NCBI GenBank assembly: GCA_021229015.1
Contig: CM037777.1
Coordinates: 27,095,002 to 27,159,001 of the forward strand
Length of the DNA stretch: 64,000 bases
Reading direction: 5' to 3'
Origin: Solen grandis
Lineage: Eukaryota; Mollusca; Bivalvia; Adapedonta; Solenidae
Shown: one piece after another, positions 34,390 to 46,265 of the stretch
Layout of the letters: each line of letters begins with the position of its first letter
Position numbering within the stretch: the first letter of the stretch is position 1
Notes under the pieces: generated by a model
What the model was told of the DNA's origin: nothing
The model's database searches: none
The model's input: the letters and a program-made list of their open reading frames with translations, nothing else
Program-made: the position numbers and the translations under genes

Positions 34390-34815
34390 TAATTAAATAT
34401 TTCAGACAGCCTAATTTGTGCATGGTGTTTTTGTTGTGTTGGAAGTCAGGTGTTGTTGATTTGCATAATTACTGCAGCCATTTTCACTGCACTTATCACT
34501 CACATTCAGTAGCTTATAAATTCAATTTGTAAGGTTATGACCTCCTTAGGTATACATTTCATGAATGGACCCTCACTTCTGATCATTTTGAAAGAAATCA
34601 GAGTGCTCAAGGCCATGAGAGACTGCCGGCAGCATAATAATGAAACAAAGAGTTCAGTTGACTTATAACTAGTAACTAGAGTTGAAGGAAGATGTGTGTA
34701 GTTTTTGGTGTCATATTACTGATGCCCTTCTTGAGTTCAACCCTGCTTAAATGATGGAATTAAAATTATAGGTATTCTTCTGACAGTCTCTAAGCACATT
34801 GTGTGCTTTGATTCA
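34390..34815 (+). repeat. Repeat family E copy 1
   Basis: Landmarks are TTTGCATAATTACTGCAGCC, AAGGTTATGACCTCC, GAGTGCTCAAGGC, GAGTTCAGTTGACTTA and a terminal GACAGTCTCTAAGCACATTG..GCTTTGATT. The same order appears at 35640-36100 and 47885-48225. Confidence 0.7.
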
Positions 34816-34913
34816 GGTTTATAAAGACACAGGACACGATCACTTTACCATGAGAAGGGTATTATCATATGTAGTTAACAACAAAATCAGGCTACTCAGA
34901 GTTCAATATTGCT

Positions 34914-35342
34914 TTTTAGCTCACCTGAGCATAGCTCAGGGTGAGCTTTTGGGATACTTGATTGTCCGTCGGCCGTCGTCCGTCAACAATTTGATGTTTA
35001 CACACTAGAGGCCACAATTTTGATCCAATCTTCCTCAAACTTGGTCAGAATGTTTGTCTTGATGATATCTTGAACCCTTTCGAAAATGGGTCAGGTTGGA
35101 TCAAAAAGTAGGTCAAATCTTAGAAAAATCTTGTTTATACTCTGAGGGCAACATTTTTGGTCCAATCATCCTCAAACTTTGGCAGAATGTTTGTCATGAT
35201 GATATCTTTTGTGGATGGGGTCAGAAAATTCCTGAACATTGTTTCACCTCATCATCTTAATTCTAAAGCAATCTGTTTTGTACAGGCAATGAATGATACT
35301 TTTCTCAGGTGAGCGATCTAGGGCCATCTTGGCCCTCTTGTT
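34914..35342 (+). mobile_element. Element with AGCTCACCTGAGC ends
   Basis: The left end TTAGCTCACCTGAGCA and right end TCAGGTGAGCGATCTAGGG are inverted. The interior has two diverged units (CCAATC.TCCTCAAACTT..CAGAATGTTTGTC) about 145 bp apart. I recognise this as a repeat common in bivalve genomes (from memory, unverified). Non-coding. Confidence 0.75.
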
Positions 35343-35639
35343 TCTTTTCCCCATCAGTATTGGAACCTAAAAGTGATCAGATGCACTCCTATAGAGTACC
35401 TTCCCCTCAGTTAAGTTGGGTTTTTTTTTGTTTGGATTTGGTCATATGTTTTGTCCTTTTCCCGTATTGTAGGGGAAGATTGGAAAACAATGAGTGACAG
35501 ATCTGCTTGGGAAGTGCATGAGAGCACACAAATTTGCTCAATTTATTTTCTGAAAATTAATTAGCAGGCACAATGCTGGAGATAAATGGGTTACAAGTGG
35601 CTGAACAATTGTGTTGTGAGGCCTGTGGCATACAAATTG
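35343..35639. other. Non-coding spacer between two repeats
   Basis: Nothing recognised; short. Confidence 0.4.
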
Positions 35640-36100
35640 CAACATTTGAATGAAGACCATGGGAGAGAAATATGGAATTTATTTTTAGGGTGGCAGCGCA
35701 CTAGTCTTAATTTTTGTAGTGGGAACTCAAAAACAGGTATTTTCAGATTTGCATAATTACCACAGCTAATTTAACTGTGCTGTTTCACTCCATCCAATAA
35801 CAGATACAATGTACATTTGAAGAGTAAGGTCATGACCTCATCATGCATCAGGGTCATGATCCATACACTAGATCATTATGTAACAAATCAAAGTGCTCAA
35901 GACACTGAAAGACTACGATAGTGGTAAACATGATGCAAAAAGTGAGTTCAGCTGACTTACTTATACATGTAATAATAATAGGAGTTTTTGACATCTTAGA
36001 CCTATGCCTCCTGATGAAATGCTGAATTTAGATTTATGTCTCTTTCATGCAAATCCTGCCGACAGTCTGTCAGTGCCTTGAGCACTTTGATTTGTGTTGG
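35640..36100 (+). repeat. Repeat family E copy 2
   Basis: It is collinear with 34390-34815: TTTGCATAATTACCACAGC, AAGGTCATGACCTCATC, AAAGTGCTCAAGAC, GAGTTCAGCTGACTTA and GACAGTCTGTCAGTGCC..CACTTTGATTT. Confidence 0.7.
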
Positions 36101-37317
36101 ACTGAGCTACATATTATAATTATATAAGTTAACGCTGATGGATTGGCCAACTTTGAAAGAATATTTCTGATTGTACTGCATAGTGGTGTTTTGTCTTCCC
36201 TCCATTCTACACGTCAGAATATTTTTATTTCAATGCAAAAGGATAAAAAAAAAAATTGCAGTTCACAAATTTTGTTAGGTCAAGATGCCATTATACAACT
36301 TGCAGAAACACTTAGAATAGTAATCTGTACTTAAACGTTCTAGCTGCATGAGGTCAACATACTGAGACCAGTATACTGCACTGCATGGGCCTCCTACTGT
36401 TCTCACTTTAAAGATGTCCAAGGTGCATTCATGTGGTCATATATTCCAGCTGATGGTATGCCATTGTTGAATACCCCCAGCTCTACTATTCCGTTTCACT
36501 ACAGTGTCATGACATCATGCCGTGGAAAAATAGGCGAGCAAACCGTAGTAATACAGTTTTATTGATTATATTATCAACCAATGAAAATACACCTTTTAAA
36601 TGCAATATTTTTCAGCATGAAGACTTGAAAGTCGTGTAAACAATAAAAGAAATGGTTGCATCCATCAGCTTTATAAAATGGCCTCTATGATTGGTTTTAA
36701 AAATGTGATGCAACTAATGAAATGGCGTATTTCAACACATCCTAAAATGACAAATCCCACGGCCTATAGATGATATATCAGCTGGCTGTGGGTATTTGCC
36801 AATGAACACTCAGCTTATTCTCTCCAGGCTACATCTGATTTTTATACCCAGACTCAATCTTTACCCATAACTTTCAATACTTGTACTTAAGCATTTTCAA
36901 AAACACTCGGCCTTGTCTGAAATATGAATTTAGAAATAAGTTATACAATATACTGAATTTGAATTCAGTATTGATCATCTTTGTACTGTGTGAAATACCC
37001 AGGGAATTGATTGAAAGATGATTTACGATGAAATCATGACTGATATTGATGTTTTTATATCATGATGATTGATTTTATCCTATATTTGCATATGGGATGA
37101 AAATATGTATTGATGATCAGCAACTTGGAAAACCGAGAAAAAGTCAAGGTATCATCATCACTCTGGTGTCATTTCTGTTTGCGCTATCATGGTCATGGAA
37201 AACATTAACCTTGACCATAACTTCTAAAGTATAAAGGCCATAGGTCCATTTTCCTCTTATTTATCTCCCTTTAAAAAGAAGAAAAAAAAGGATCTTGGTA
37301 CCCGCATGTTCTTAGGC
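36101..37317. other. Non-coding, weak inverted structure only
   Basis: TGCCGTGG near 36520 and CCCACGGC near 36755 may be ends of a decayed inverted-repeat element, but the arms are too diverged to call. No exon was recognised. Confidence 0.4.
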
Positions 37318-37764
37318 AATCTCATTAAAATCAGATTCAGTATGCTTATAACTGGATCTGACCACATGGTATAGAGGGTCGTCTCAGATTGACCTTTGTA
37401 TAAGCCAATCAAATAAGCGGCTACAGAATCGTTCAGTATATCAGAGGGAAGTAACCACATCAATCTCTCAATAGGGTAGAAAGATGTATAAGCCATGGGG
37501 TAGCTCATTCAGTAGAGCATTCGCTCTGTAAGCAAAAGGCCCCAGGTTTGAGCCCCAGTCAAGCTGCACATTTTTCTCGCCCTGTGACAAATGTTTTACC
37601 GAAGTCAGTTAGAAATGTGCTATTTAATTGGTTTAAAAGTGAGCAATTGTTTATGCATATAAATTACTTAAAAGGTCAATCTGACATGACCCCTAATTCT
37701 ATGTTGTCAGATCCTAATCACAGATAGTAGAGGAGCACAAATTAAGGTATGATTTTAATGAGAC
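37318..37764 (+). mobile_element. Inverted-repeat element with tRNA-like core, copy 2
   Basis: It is collinear with 33173-33615, including AATCTCATTAAAATCAGATT, GTCGTCTCAGATTGACC, the tRNA-like GTAGCTCATTCAGTAGAGCA at about 37500, and TGATTTTAATGAGA at the right end. The tRNA-like cores differ at several positions, so the copies are not recent duplicates. Confidence 0.78.
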
Positions 37765-37935
37765 TGGTTCTCAGGTTAAATCTTAATTAATATTATCATT
37801 TCTTCTGTGGGTAAATACTCAAAAAAGGTAACAATCTGCCCGTGAATATTCTTTCTTTCTCTTATGTTCAGTCTTTATTTATTACGTCATTGTGTAAACA
37901 AGCATTTACAATCGCTAACTAATCATAGTTTCAAC

Positions 37936-38070
37936 TTATTTATTTAACATTGATTGGGAAACAAGTTCTTACAGCTTATATTCATCCCTCTCTGTGGTTA
38001 CTGGGTTGGAATAGTACTTTGCGCGTGGGAAGCTCATTAAAAAATCCTTGTGCCTAATTGGGTTTAAAAG
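37936..38070 (-). repeat. SINE-1 remnant, minus orientation
   Basis: The reverse complement shows CGCAAAGTACTATTCCAACCC and TTTCCCAATC in the SINE-1 order. The head is lost or decayed. Confidence 0.6.
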
Positions 38071-38290
38071 TGCTTTGTGCTCAGGTATGTCATAAAATGC
38101 ACTTGCTCCTAACAACAAACAGGACTTTCTGATATACAATATTATATATGCCCTCTCTGGGTAACAGCCCCATTTCTTCCTGAGTATCATACCAAAACAA
38201 TATATAAATGTATAATGCACATTTTCATAATTTAATACTTACGTTTCAACACTTGGAAGTAAAGTATGTCTTAGAATTGCTTAGACCTAT

Positions 38291-38373
38291 TATTATTCGC
38301 TTTGTGATATTTATTTAGTTGGGGTCAAAGCACTTTGACCCAACTAAAAAATATCACAAAGCGACGGAATATT
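38291..38373. repeat. Tight hairpin with about 38-bp arms
   Basis: TTCGCTTTGTGATATTTATT..GGGGTCAAAG is followed after 2 nt by its complement ending in AAAGCGACGGAATATT. There are only a few mismatches. No other copy was found in the window. Confidence 0.8.
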
Positions 38374-38514
38374 AAAAGAACTAAGAATTGCTTAATTTTG
38401 GGAGGAGACATGAAGCATCAGAAGGGAATGGAAACTAGTGATCTAATAAGGAAGTGGGGGGGGGGGGATCAACAACAAAAAAAAGGAAACAACAAAAAAT
38501 GAAAAGGACACTGC

Positions 38515-38660
38515 TTTTATACCTTACAATGCTGTGGGCACTTATGACTGCCTTTGTGACTAGTGCAGACCAAGGTCAGCCTGCACATCCATGCAGTCTG
38601 ATCATGATCTGCATTGTTCACTTTGCAGTCGTTTTTCAGTAAACACTCATAAACAGCTAT
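38515..38660 (+). repeat. Repeat family C copy 2
   Basis: CCTTACAATGCTGTGGGCAC, TGTGACTAGTGCAGACCAAG and TCAGCCTGCACATCCATGCA match 16868-17069 and 39897-40056. The right end is missing. Confidence 0.7.
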
Positions 38661-39165
38661 TGGTAGAGTTCTAAATGGCAGTATGGGGAGGAACACTTAG
38701 GTGGGAACTCGACAGATTTTTTTCTCTCCCCGTAGCAGGTGCCTTTGGTATGGACGTTGATTTGTCCATAAGGCAAACATGTGACCGAAAGACTATCCTG
38801 ACACACATCCATGACATTTCGAGAGAAAGACATTCTGCCAAATGTGACAAATTTGCCGTGTGGGACATTTTGTTGAACTGAACATATTGGCAAAGATGAC
38901 ATTTTCGTCAGCGCTATTATTTTAGCAGACTGGTAGAAAACTTGTCATAATATTTATCTGAAAAGAATCATAAACAGATCTGTAAAAGACAATTTTGAGA
39001 AAAATTCTGACACTTGCTTTGAACAGCATTTGCAGTATCAAGTCAGCAGCTGTAGAAATGCATTGTCAGATATTTTGCAAACTGTGATGTCATATAGACT
39101 CATTTTAATAGAGTAGACTGGCAGATCAGGCAGTTCCTGAAAGAAGGTTCTGCTTGCTCATAGTC
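38661..39165. other. Non-coding, nothing recognised
   Basis: Overlapping ORFs of 65-81 residues occur on both strands at 38657-38902, but they have no motif and no splice context. Confidence 0.45.
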
Positions 39166-39240
39166 GGTGGGATGAAAGCGAAACTAGGCTAAGTGCTTAT
39201 ATATATCAATATGCTCTTAGCCTAGTTTTACTCTCACCCC
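39166..39240. repeat. Hairpin with AAACTAGGCTAA arms
   Basis: GGTGGGATGAAAGCGAAACT..CTAAG and its complement CTTAGCCTAGTTTTACTCTC..CC form an imperfect 30-bp stem with a 14-nt loop. Confidence 0.7.
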
Positions 39241-39254
39241 TTGACACAGTATCG

Positions 39255-39368
39255 TAGTTCAGATTCTGGCAAAGAAAAATCCATTGTTTCATATATCAAT
39301 TAAAGTTCAGTAAATTTACTTTCATCAAGTCAAATTTATACATGAATATTCATGAGGTAAAGGGTTAA
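39255..39368 (-). repeat. Repeat family B fragment, inverse
   Basis: CATGAATATTCATGAGGTAAAGGGTTAA is the reverse complement of the family B start seen at 14285 and 23040. Confidence 0.6.
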
Positions 39369-39896
39369 ATGTCTGATAAAATTGTTATGCACTGCCAGAC
39401 ATATTTATATAGTGAATATAACCCCCCACTTTCACCCCTGAGACTTTGCAGTTTTCTCCAATTAAAAAAATTCAGTATATTTTGTGTTTTAGATGTTATT
39501 TTTTTCATACAAGGATTTAAGATTAAGGTCTATTTTTTTGTTACCACAAGGATTGGATGCATATAATTAATTATGCATAGTACTGCTGGAATGGCTGACA
39601 AAGGGGAGAGAGTGATGGGTTGGGGTACATGTGGAGATTTTAAACTGGGTTATACAGTTTATGTTAGGGGCGGGTGCCCAATTTCCTCTGGACAATAATG
39701 ATGACTGTACCCCCAGTATGTTCAGACATTGCAGCTTTGTTCATTGATAATTGTCTGTCTCCAGACCTTCTCAGTGACCCTTGCTTTGAAGCTTGTTGCC
39801 AAGAATTGACATGACAACAAATTGCCTTGGAATAACTTTTCCTAACTAACCAATAAAAAGCATGACTAGGACAAACAAACATAACTATGTGAACTT

Positions 39897-40056
39897 ATCC
39901 TTAAACCTTACAATGCTGTGGGCACCTAGCTGTGACTGCCTTTGTGACCAGTGCACACCAAGATCAGCTTGCACATCCATGCAGTCTGATCACATAAACA
40001 ACCAATGGTATTGTCCAAAATGAAGAAAAGACAATTTAGCATTGTAAGGGTTAAGC
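39897..40056 (+). mobile_element. Repeat family C copy 3, with both ends
   Basis: CTTAAACCTTACAATGCT at the left and AGCATTGTAAGGGTTAAG at the right are inverted. The interior matches copies 1 and 2. This is the best-delimited member and supports a MITE with a TTAA-rich edge. Confidence 0.75.
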
Positions 40057-40600
40057 AGTTTCTTTTATTCAATAACTTTATATGAACATTTCGGGCAAGG
40101 ATGAACTGACATTGATGTAAAGTCAATTGCAAGGCGCTATCATTAAAAGAGTATTGAAAATCCTTCCACTAAACATGATGATAATTACAATGTTAATGAC
40201 AGCATTGTCGTCTACAGCCTGAATAGTAACTGAGAGTTTTGTTTTCCAATTGATTAACTAATGATAAAGAATGATAAATTCTAGTAAATTGACTTCAAAT
40301 AGATTTCTGGGATTAGTTTTGCGGATAATTGCACATTTGCAAACAAATCAATGGGATTGGTTATTTTCATGATGAACTAATATTTGCCAGTAATCATGAA
40401 AGATAGTTGCAAAATACGGAAACAAACGGCTGTTATCATATTGAATGAAGACATTGGTAATTGATTTTGTGATGTAGATAAATGATTGATATTTTTAAAT
40501 TTTTTTTGCACCGAAGGAGGATTATAATCTCTATAAATAACTTCATGGTGCTGTTTATTTGTTTTTTTACTAAAAATAACTAAGTTATTGGTGTAAACGA

Positions 40601-40700
40601 NNNNNNNNNNNNNNNNNNNNNNNNNNNNNNNNNNNNNNNNNNNNNNNNNNNNNNNNNNNNNNNNNNNNNNNNNNNNNNNNNNNNNNNNNNNNNNNNNNNN
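40601..40700. other. Assembly gap (100 N)
   Basis: Exactly 100 N bases, the conventional placeholder for a gap of unknown size. An apparent ORF spanning it is an artefact. Confidence 0.99.
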
Positions 40701-40919
40701 CATTCTTGACTGCAATGGTTTTCATCTTTATATAGCGCCATTTCATCTGCTATCAAAATTAATTTGCGCTATACAACTGTCATTTCTGGTGTTCATAATT
40801 TCTTCCATTTATCAATTTATTATTTGCGTTGTTTGATTTAAGTCACACCGACAATGCTTCATCATCAACATGATTTTGGTATAGTGCTGTCTCACGGTGG
40901 GTTACCGTACACCGGATTT

Positions 40920-41964
40920 TTTTTCAGGTCCCTATAATCAGGGTCACCCCATTTATTTTCCTCGTCAATAGGTGTGTGTGGGTCGAGGCCATCCCACTCC
41001 ACACCGTACATTATTAGACGTAAGATATATACAATTTATGCAATATATTATCAGTAATAATTTATAGGGTCTGAAAAAAAAGAACAAAAAACATTGAAAT
41101 AACAAACAGAAAAAAGAGGGGGAAAAAACATATTCACCAAATATATATTTCTATGGATGAGTTGTCGTGAATAAGATTTCATTTTCTTTTGTTTTGTTTT
41201 GCATTAAATATCATTTAAGGTATTTTAGACAAAAGTCTTACACCTGACCATCTTTCTCTTTCTGCATTGCTAATTTTAGCAGATTTATAAATTTCCCAAG
41301 CAAATTTTAAGCTATTCATCATTGATTGACAGTTTGGTAAAATTTGTTTCATTTTACACAGGAAAATATATCATTTAACTTCTAAAAATAAAATTGTATA
41401 ACTATCTTTGTCTTTGTATTTTTCATATACCCCAAATATAAAATAGTTACTATTGATCTGTTATATTCATTTTGTACAACAAATAATTATTACCTAATAT
41501 TCTATGAAGTATCCTTGTTTGCAACCATTGAATATATGAATCTCTTGTAATTTGAAATGTTAGACTGTAAATATCATTCAATGGTAAAGACAAATCAGAG
41601 TAAACATTATTCCATTTTTCTTGACTACTTGGAATATCATTATTTGCTATAAGTTTTCTATAAACTTGTTTATTGGCATTCGCACCAACAATAATTGGTT
41701 TTAAATAAGAACTGATTAATGGAAATTTTACTATGTTATTATTGAATTCAATTTTACAGGCCGCTTTATATCTATTCACATTTATTCTGAGAGCTTCATA
41801 ATGTATAAAATTGATATAACATCCTGTTTTTTTAACCACTTCACTATGTATTAAAAGTTCTCCTTGAAAAAATAATCCTTTGTCATAAGAACTTTTATAA
41901 AAATTCCTTCCAAAATTTTTCTGTATAACTTTTCAAAACAGTTATCCAAAAATTGTTTTTTATT
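40920..41964 (-). mobile_element. 5'-truncated LINE insertion, minus orientation
   Basis: TTACCGTACACCGGATTT occurs at 40902-40919 and again at 41965-41982: an 18-bp target-site duplication. On the minus strand, 41839-41450 and its upstream extension to about 41880 read as the C-terminal tail of a non-LTR retrotransposon polymerase (QWLQTRILHRILGNN..LYKM, a motif common in CR1/jockey-like LINE tails). The 3' end on the minus strand meets an A-run beside the left duplication. A stop after that ORF and the lack of any RT core show a dead 5'-truncated copy. Confidence 0.8.
41450..41875 (-). pseudogene. LINE reverse transcriptase C-terminal remnant
   Basis: The open frame ends with the conserved-looking block TRDSYIQWLQTRILHRILG. 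Upstream codons in the same frame (GELLIHSEVVKKTGC) extend it. No catalytic RT motifs remain. It is a fragment of a mobile element, not a host gene. Confidence 0.7.
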
Positions 41965-42891
41965 TTACCGTACACCGGATTTAGCAGCCCAAATGAGAAG
42001 AAAACATCACAACCAAGTCGATACTTTGGCTGAATCTAAGACGATATTTCTATTTTTAGGTAAGAAAAGACATAAATACTCATTGATTAATATTGACAAT
42101 TGTTTTTATTTATCCTGTAAATGTTCAGAAGCTTCCAGCTATCCTTAAACGAAGGAAAAAAAGTCCTTTAAAGTGACTGCTCGCTGAAAATGTTTTCTGA
42201 TGTTCCCATTTATCTAATATATTAGTTTGATTTTAATATGTTATTTCCCTAGGCTATACACATCAGCAACAAACCGTTTAATGATTTTATCCAACCGCAT
42301 ACCTTATCTTTTAGATATCAGTATGTCCCAGTATATCCATCATAATTTTCCATATCTTAAATATCTTTACACGCACGTTTTAACAATAATGGATCCACTC
42401 TTGACTTCAGACGAAGCTATCCCCGGTACACATAAAAGCTATACCCCGTACGTTTTTTTCTAATCCATACCTATACTCAGTGCACTACCACCGGAAATAT
42501 ATATAGGAAATACATGCGAGTGTCATCAAATATCTAAATAAGCTTTACGGTATTGAAACATGAGATAGAAATAAAGATATTCATCGATTCAGGTTTTTTT
42601 TTCAGTAGGCGATTTTCAAAACAAATCATCAAGTTATCGTTCAGAACACTGGACCTCGTTCGTGAGCAATCTCTTCACCTCCATTTATTTTCTTTTTAAA
42701 AAAAACATAGTATGTAATGAACATGTCAGCACATCTAGACATGTCAACAGGTGACGAACTGGTACTCCTCTTAATTTCAAACGTTTTGCTGAAATCAATA
42801 ACATGTAAAAAAATATTGATGTGACTGCAAGCGCAATCTTTGTTTTCTGCTCATTTGGCCAGCTATATCCGGTGTACGGTGATCCACCGTG

Positions 42892-44629
42892 TGTTTCTCT
42901 GCGAGAATATCCCGCAGACAGAGGAATGATAGCATACCCTGTAACATCTAGCTGACACCAGGCCAAGTATTTCTGAAATAACAATAAAATTAATCCACCC
43001 TAATCAAATCATAATCACGACCCTTCAAATGTTTGATAAACAAAATTCAGTGCAGATGCAAGCATCCACTGACTTGTATTTATCAACTCTTTTGCTCTAA
43101 GTCTAAAATGGCATGCATTTACAATAAAATCCCCATGAACAATTGATGTACCATGGTTATAGTTTTATGATGGATGAGTTACCTTAAATGCTGAGCGCCA
43201 AGTAGGAAATATAACAATACTACGTACATAATCATATAATTTACGCCATGATATACATGACAAATATGGGTAAATATATCAGTACCATTTGTATCAACTC
43301 CCTTCTGGAGCAATCTTTTTAATCAAACTTGGACACAATGTACATATGGCCACAGCTCAATTATAGGTGATATCATACCACTGTCCCTTGTTACAGCCCT
43401 TTATTTCCAGGAGGGAAAAAGGGGTTGCGTTCGAGCTATTGAATATTTCCTTTCGTAATAAACCTTTTTTCAGTCTTTTACTTAAGACATGAATAATTAT
43501 TTTATTTAACTGATTTTCAAGGATGTGCAATATTTGAGCAGAGGGTCTAATTCACACCACTGGTCAATTCACAACCTTCAGTTCAGACATGTACGTTCTG
43601 TCTGCTTCCCAAAATAATAATCACATACTTCACTAGCCAAGCCCTTGAGAATGATTTATACAAATAGTAAGAAGTTGATTCGTAGTCGATGTAGAACAAA
43701 TAATTATCAATATCTACAGAAAGTAGACAAGCTGTCAGAAAGTAAAGTGTCATATTATTCTCTTTTTATGATGTAGTGATACCTATTAATTTCAAGATCT
43801 CATTGGACAAGTACAAGGAAGGTTTCAAATTCTCGCTCACAGTAAGACAGAATCCCAACGCTATGGTACGTAGCCAGTGTAAATAAAACCTTGGCAACGG
43901 CGATGTATTTCTACTAAACCTCATTTACGCTGAATTTGTTTTTAAATTTTAATAAATAAAACACAAACAAAAAAGTTTCCTCTTTTTATCCAATGTGTAG
44001 CTCAGATTACACATAGGTCTGCAGGGCAAAGCAAAAGCTCTCTTTTCAGATACCATTTGAAGTTCATCATGTCATAAATTTATACATGTATGAACTTTCG
44101 CGAGGAAAAGGTTTAAATGATGATGTGTGTATTGGCGCAGGTACATGAATGAAGATCAGTTTAACTTTGTTATAACAAGACGTATACAACTTTAAAGTGC
44201 ATTTCCGAAATTACCTTGCATGCATGAAAACTACCCGGGTGAATCAATGTATTTATTGCGGTTTGTGAAGACGAATGTATACAAATCATGATTACTCATA
44301 TGTGGGCGAATATGTTTCACAAGTTTTAAAAGAGTGATGATCATTAGCTTGTCTTGCCATTAGGGTTAGAAGAGAAACTATTTGTGAATCTACGGCGACC
44401 AACTATTACAGTCACCCATGCGTCGGCGTTGCAGCTTAAAGTTTTGCATGCAAGCCACTATCAAGCGCATATATATCTATATTTCGTTTGTTCCGAATAA
44501 GCGATAGGGCGTTCTGCTCTGCAAATCATATCAAACCTGATCAGATTCATTTACTTATTGTTACATACACGTTCTGTTAAGAAAATCCGCCATAAATAAT
44601 TACTGACAGCTATACATTGAGAGCAGATG
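42892..44629. other. Non-coding, nothing recognised
   Basis: No exon, tRNA or repeat copy was seen over 1.7 kb, apart from a weak family-B-like ATGAACTTTCGCGAGG..AAAGG near 44090. Confidence 0.5.
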
Positions 44630-44770
44630 AAATCTGTGACGTCAAATGACGTCATATAAAAATGAAAGTCATATTGCATTCAAAGGGGACTACGTATAGG
44701 TAAGTTCAAAGTTGCCGTTAACTACACGATATATTCACGAGGGCGGAGCAAATTAATTTGATATTGTGTT
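44630..44770 (+). repeat. Dispersed repeat F (inverse copy at about 60385-60600)
   Basis: GACGTCAAATGACGTCAT, CCGTTAACTACACGATATAT and CACGAGGGCGGAGC are found as complements at about 60400-60590. The TGACGTCA-like palindromes resemble CRE elements, which may be coincidental. Confidence 0.6.
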
Positions 44771-46196
44771 TTTAGAATAAAAGTATAAAGTAAAAGATGG
44801 TATCTATCATATATACTATATGTATCCTGTGTTTAAACACATAAGGCAAGAGGACAAACATGACCCTCTTTAGCTCACTTGATTTAATGGCCCAATATTA
44901 GGCCAAAATTTTTGTGTCAGCAATTATTTAAAATTGCTTGATAAAGACTGGTGTTAAGATTTGAAGTAAAATCTGTTGTCAAGGTGACAAGGTATGGATG
45001 GAATAATTTGAATCCTCTGGTCCAAACATAATTTTATACATCCCACATCCTTAGACATATCAAGACATAAATCATTTCAAAAGGCTAACTGAAGCCCTTA
45101 ATAGGTGTAATGAAGTGACATATAAGTCACACATACTTGTGAGAGATTTGTGACAGCGGTCTGGTAGATCATTTGTAAGGGCAATCATTTTTAGGATATA
45201 CTGTGCTGGTGTTTGTTAGCAGTTTGTATTCTGTCCTTTAATTTCAGAAACAGAGTCAATACTGGCAGGGAAATTGTAGCTTAGTTTAGCTGCCTGCAGC
45301 CAGACCAAGACTTGAACCCGGACCCCTTATTTACAGGGTCGGTGCTTTATCAAATGTCCTACCGCTTATTCAACTATCTCCAATAAATAAAACCTAAAGG
45401 CTGCTATAATTTGTTAGTTGTGATGTAAAGGAATTTCTTTATCAAATATATCTTAACAAGATTCGATCGTTTCATTTTAGATTACAGTTAAGCCTGACAC
45501 TTGCTGGCATAAAAATCAACATACTGTTCCAAGTTTGTGTGTTTTTAACACTTCCTTTATTCCTAATGCTGCTGCTACGCCTACTTCTGCAATGAGATTA
45601 TGACCACACACATGCCCGATGCCTGGAAGTGCATCATACTCACACAGTACAGTTCTGTTTGGTTGACTTTTGCCTTCAATTTTTTGGTAAACTTCCTTTA
45701 ATGATGTAGATTATTCTACTTGAAATACTCCATTTTCAAGAAAGTTCTGAATGAGCAAAATTCTTTAAAAACCAAGTTCTGTAGTGCTCCATATATTTTG
45801 ACTTAAATCTTGTTATCTATCGCTTCATAAGCTATTTTCATGAGGTCGTCCATGGAAGAAATCAGATAAATCAATCGAAGAGTTTTGTATGTCAGCACCG
45901 GTTTCAAGCATTCAGACGCGGAAAAATAACAAATAATATTACATTTCATAAGATTAAAAGAACATTTAACCACAATATTGTTTGAAATAAACACAAAATA
46001 TATCTTTTCATCAAAAGCATAGTAAATCGAGTTGTATCGAGTGTGTAGTTAACGCATTATATGGGATTTGGGGACACAGGCGTCTAATGATCAAGATCTC
46101 GATAAATCGTCTTTTGATTTTGTCTTTTGTGTCAGTGTGAAGAGAAACTTAGTACAGTCAACACTTCAAAAGTTAGTGAAACATAAACTGTAAAAT
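44771..46196. other. Region 5' of the cystatin gene
   Basis: No TATA box or other promoter element stands out before the ATG at 46197. A minus-strand tRNA-like SINE remnant lies at about 45270-45390. Confidence 0.45.
45270..45390 (-). repeat. tRNA-derived SINE remnant, minus orientation
   Basis: On the minus strand AAGCGGTAGGACATTTGATA and the B-box GGGTTCAAGTC are tRNA-like. The acceptor stem is not convincing. Confidence 0.55.
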
Positions 46197-46265
46197 ATGA
46201 TTCGTGTTGGCGGTACTGGTAATGAAAATGAAGCGAATCCGGACGTTCAGAAAATGTGTGATGAG
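46197..46265 (+). CDS. Cystatin exon 1 (coding part)
   Basis: ATG to GAG, 23 codons (MIRVGGTG..VQKMCDE), followed by the donor GTATCG at 46266. It ends in phase 0, where the first intron of vertebrate cystatin B also falls, as I recall it. Confidence 0.85.

Larger units (their letters stand above)
40893..42891. mobile_element. Non-autonomous DNA element, split by a LINE
   Basis: Inverted ends CACGGTGGGTTACCGTACAC at 40893 and GGTGTACGGTGATCCACCGTG ending at 42891 agree over about 27 bp with three mismatches. After removing the LINE insertion, about 950 bp remain. No transposase is seen. The interior to the right (41983-42864) has only short ORFs. Confidence 0.78.

Noticed and set aside
38657..38902. 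Overlapping ORFs on both strands near 38.7 kb
   Set aside because: No motif, no splice sites and no second copy. Consistent with a slightly less AT-rich patch.
40377..40715. An ORF spanning the N gap
   Set aside because: A third of it is translated N; the real sequence length is unknown.
41450..41839. A host gene of 129 residues on the minus strand
   Set aside because: Its sequence resembles a LINE polymerase tail, and it sits between target-site duplications.
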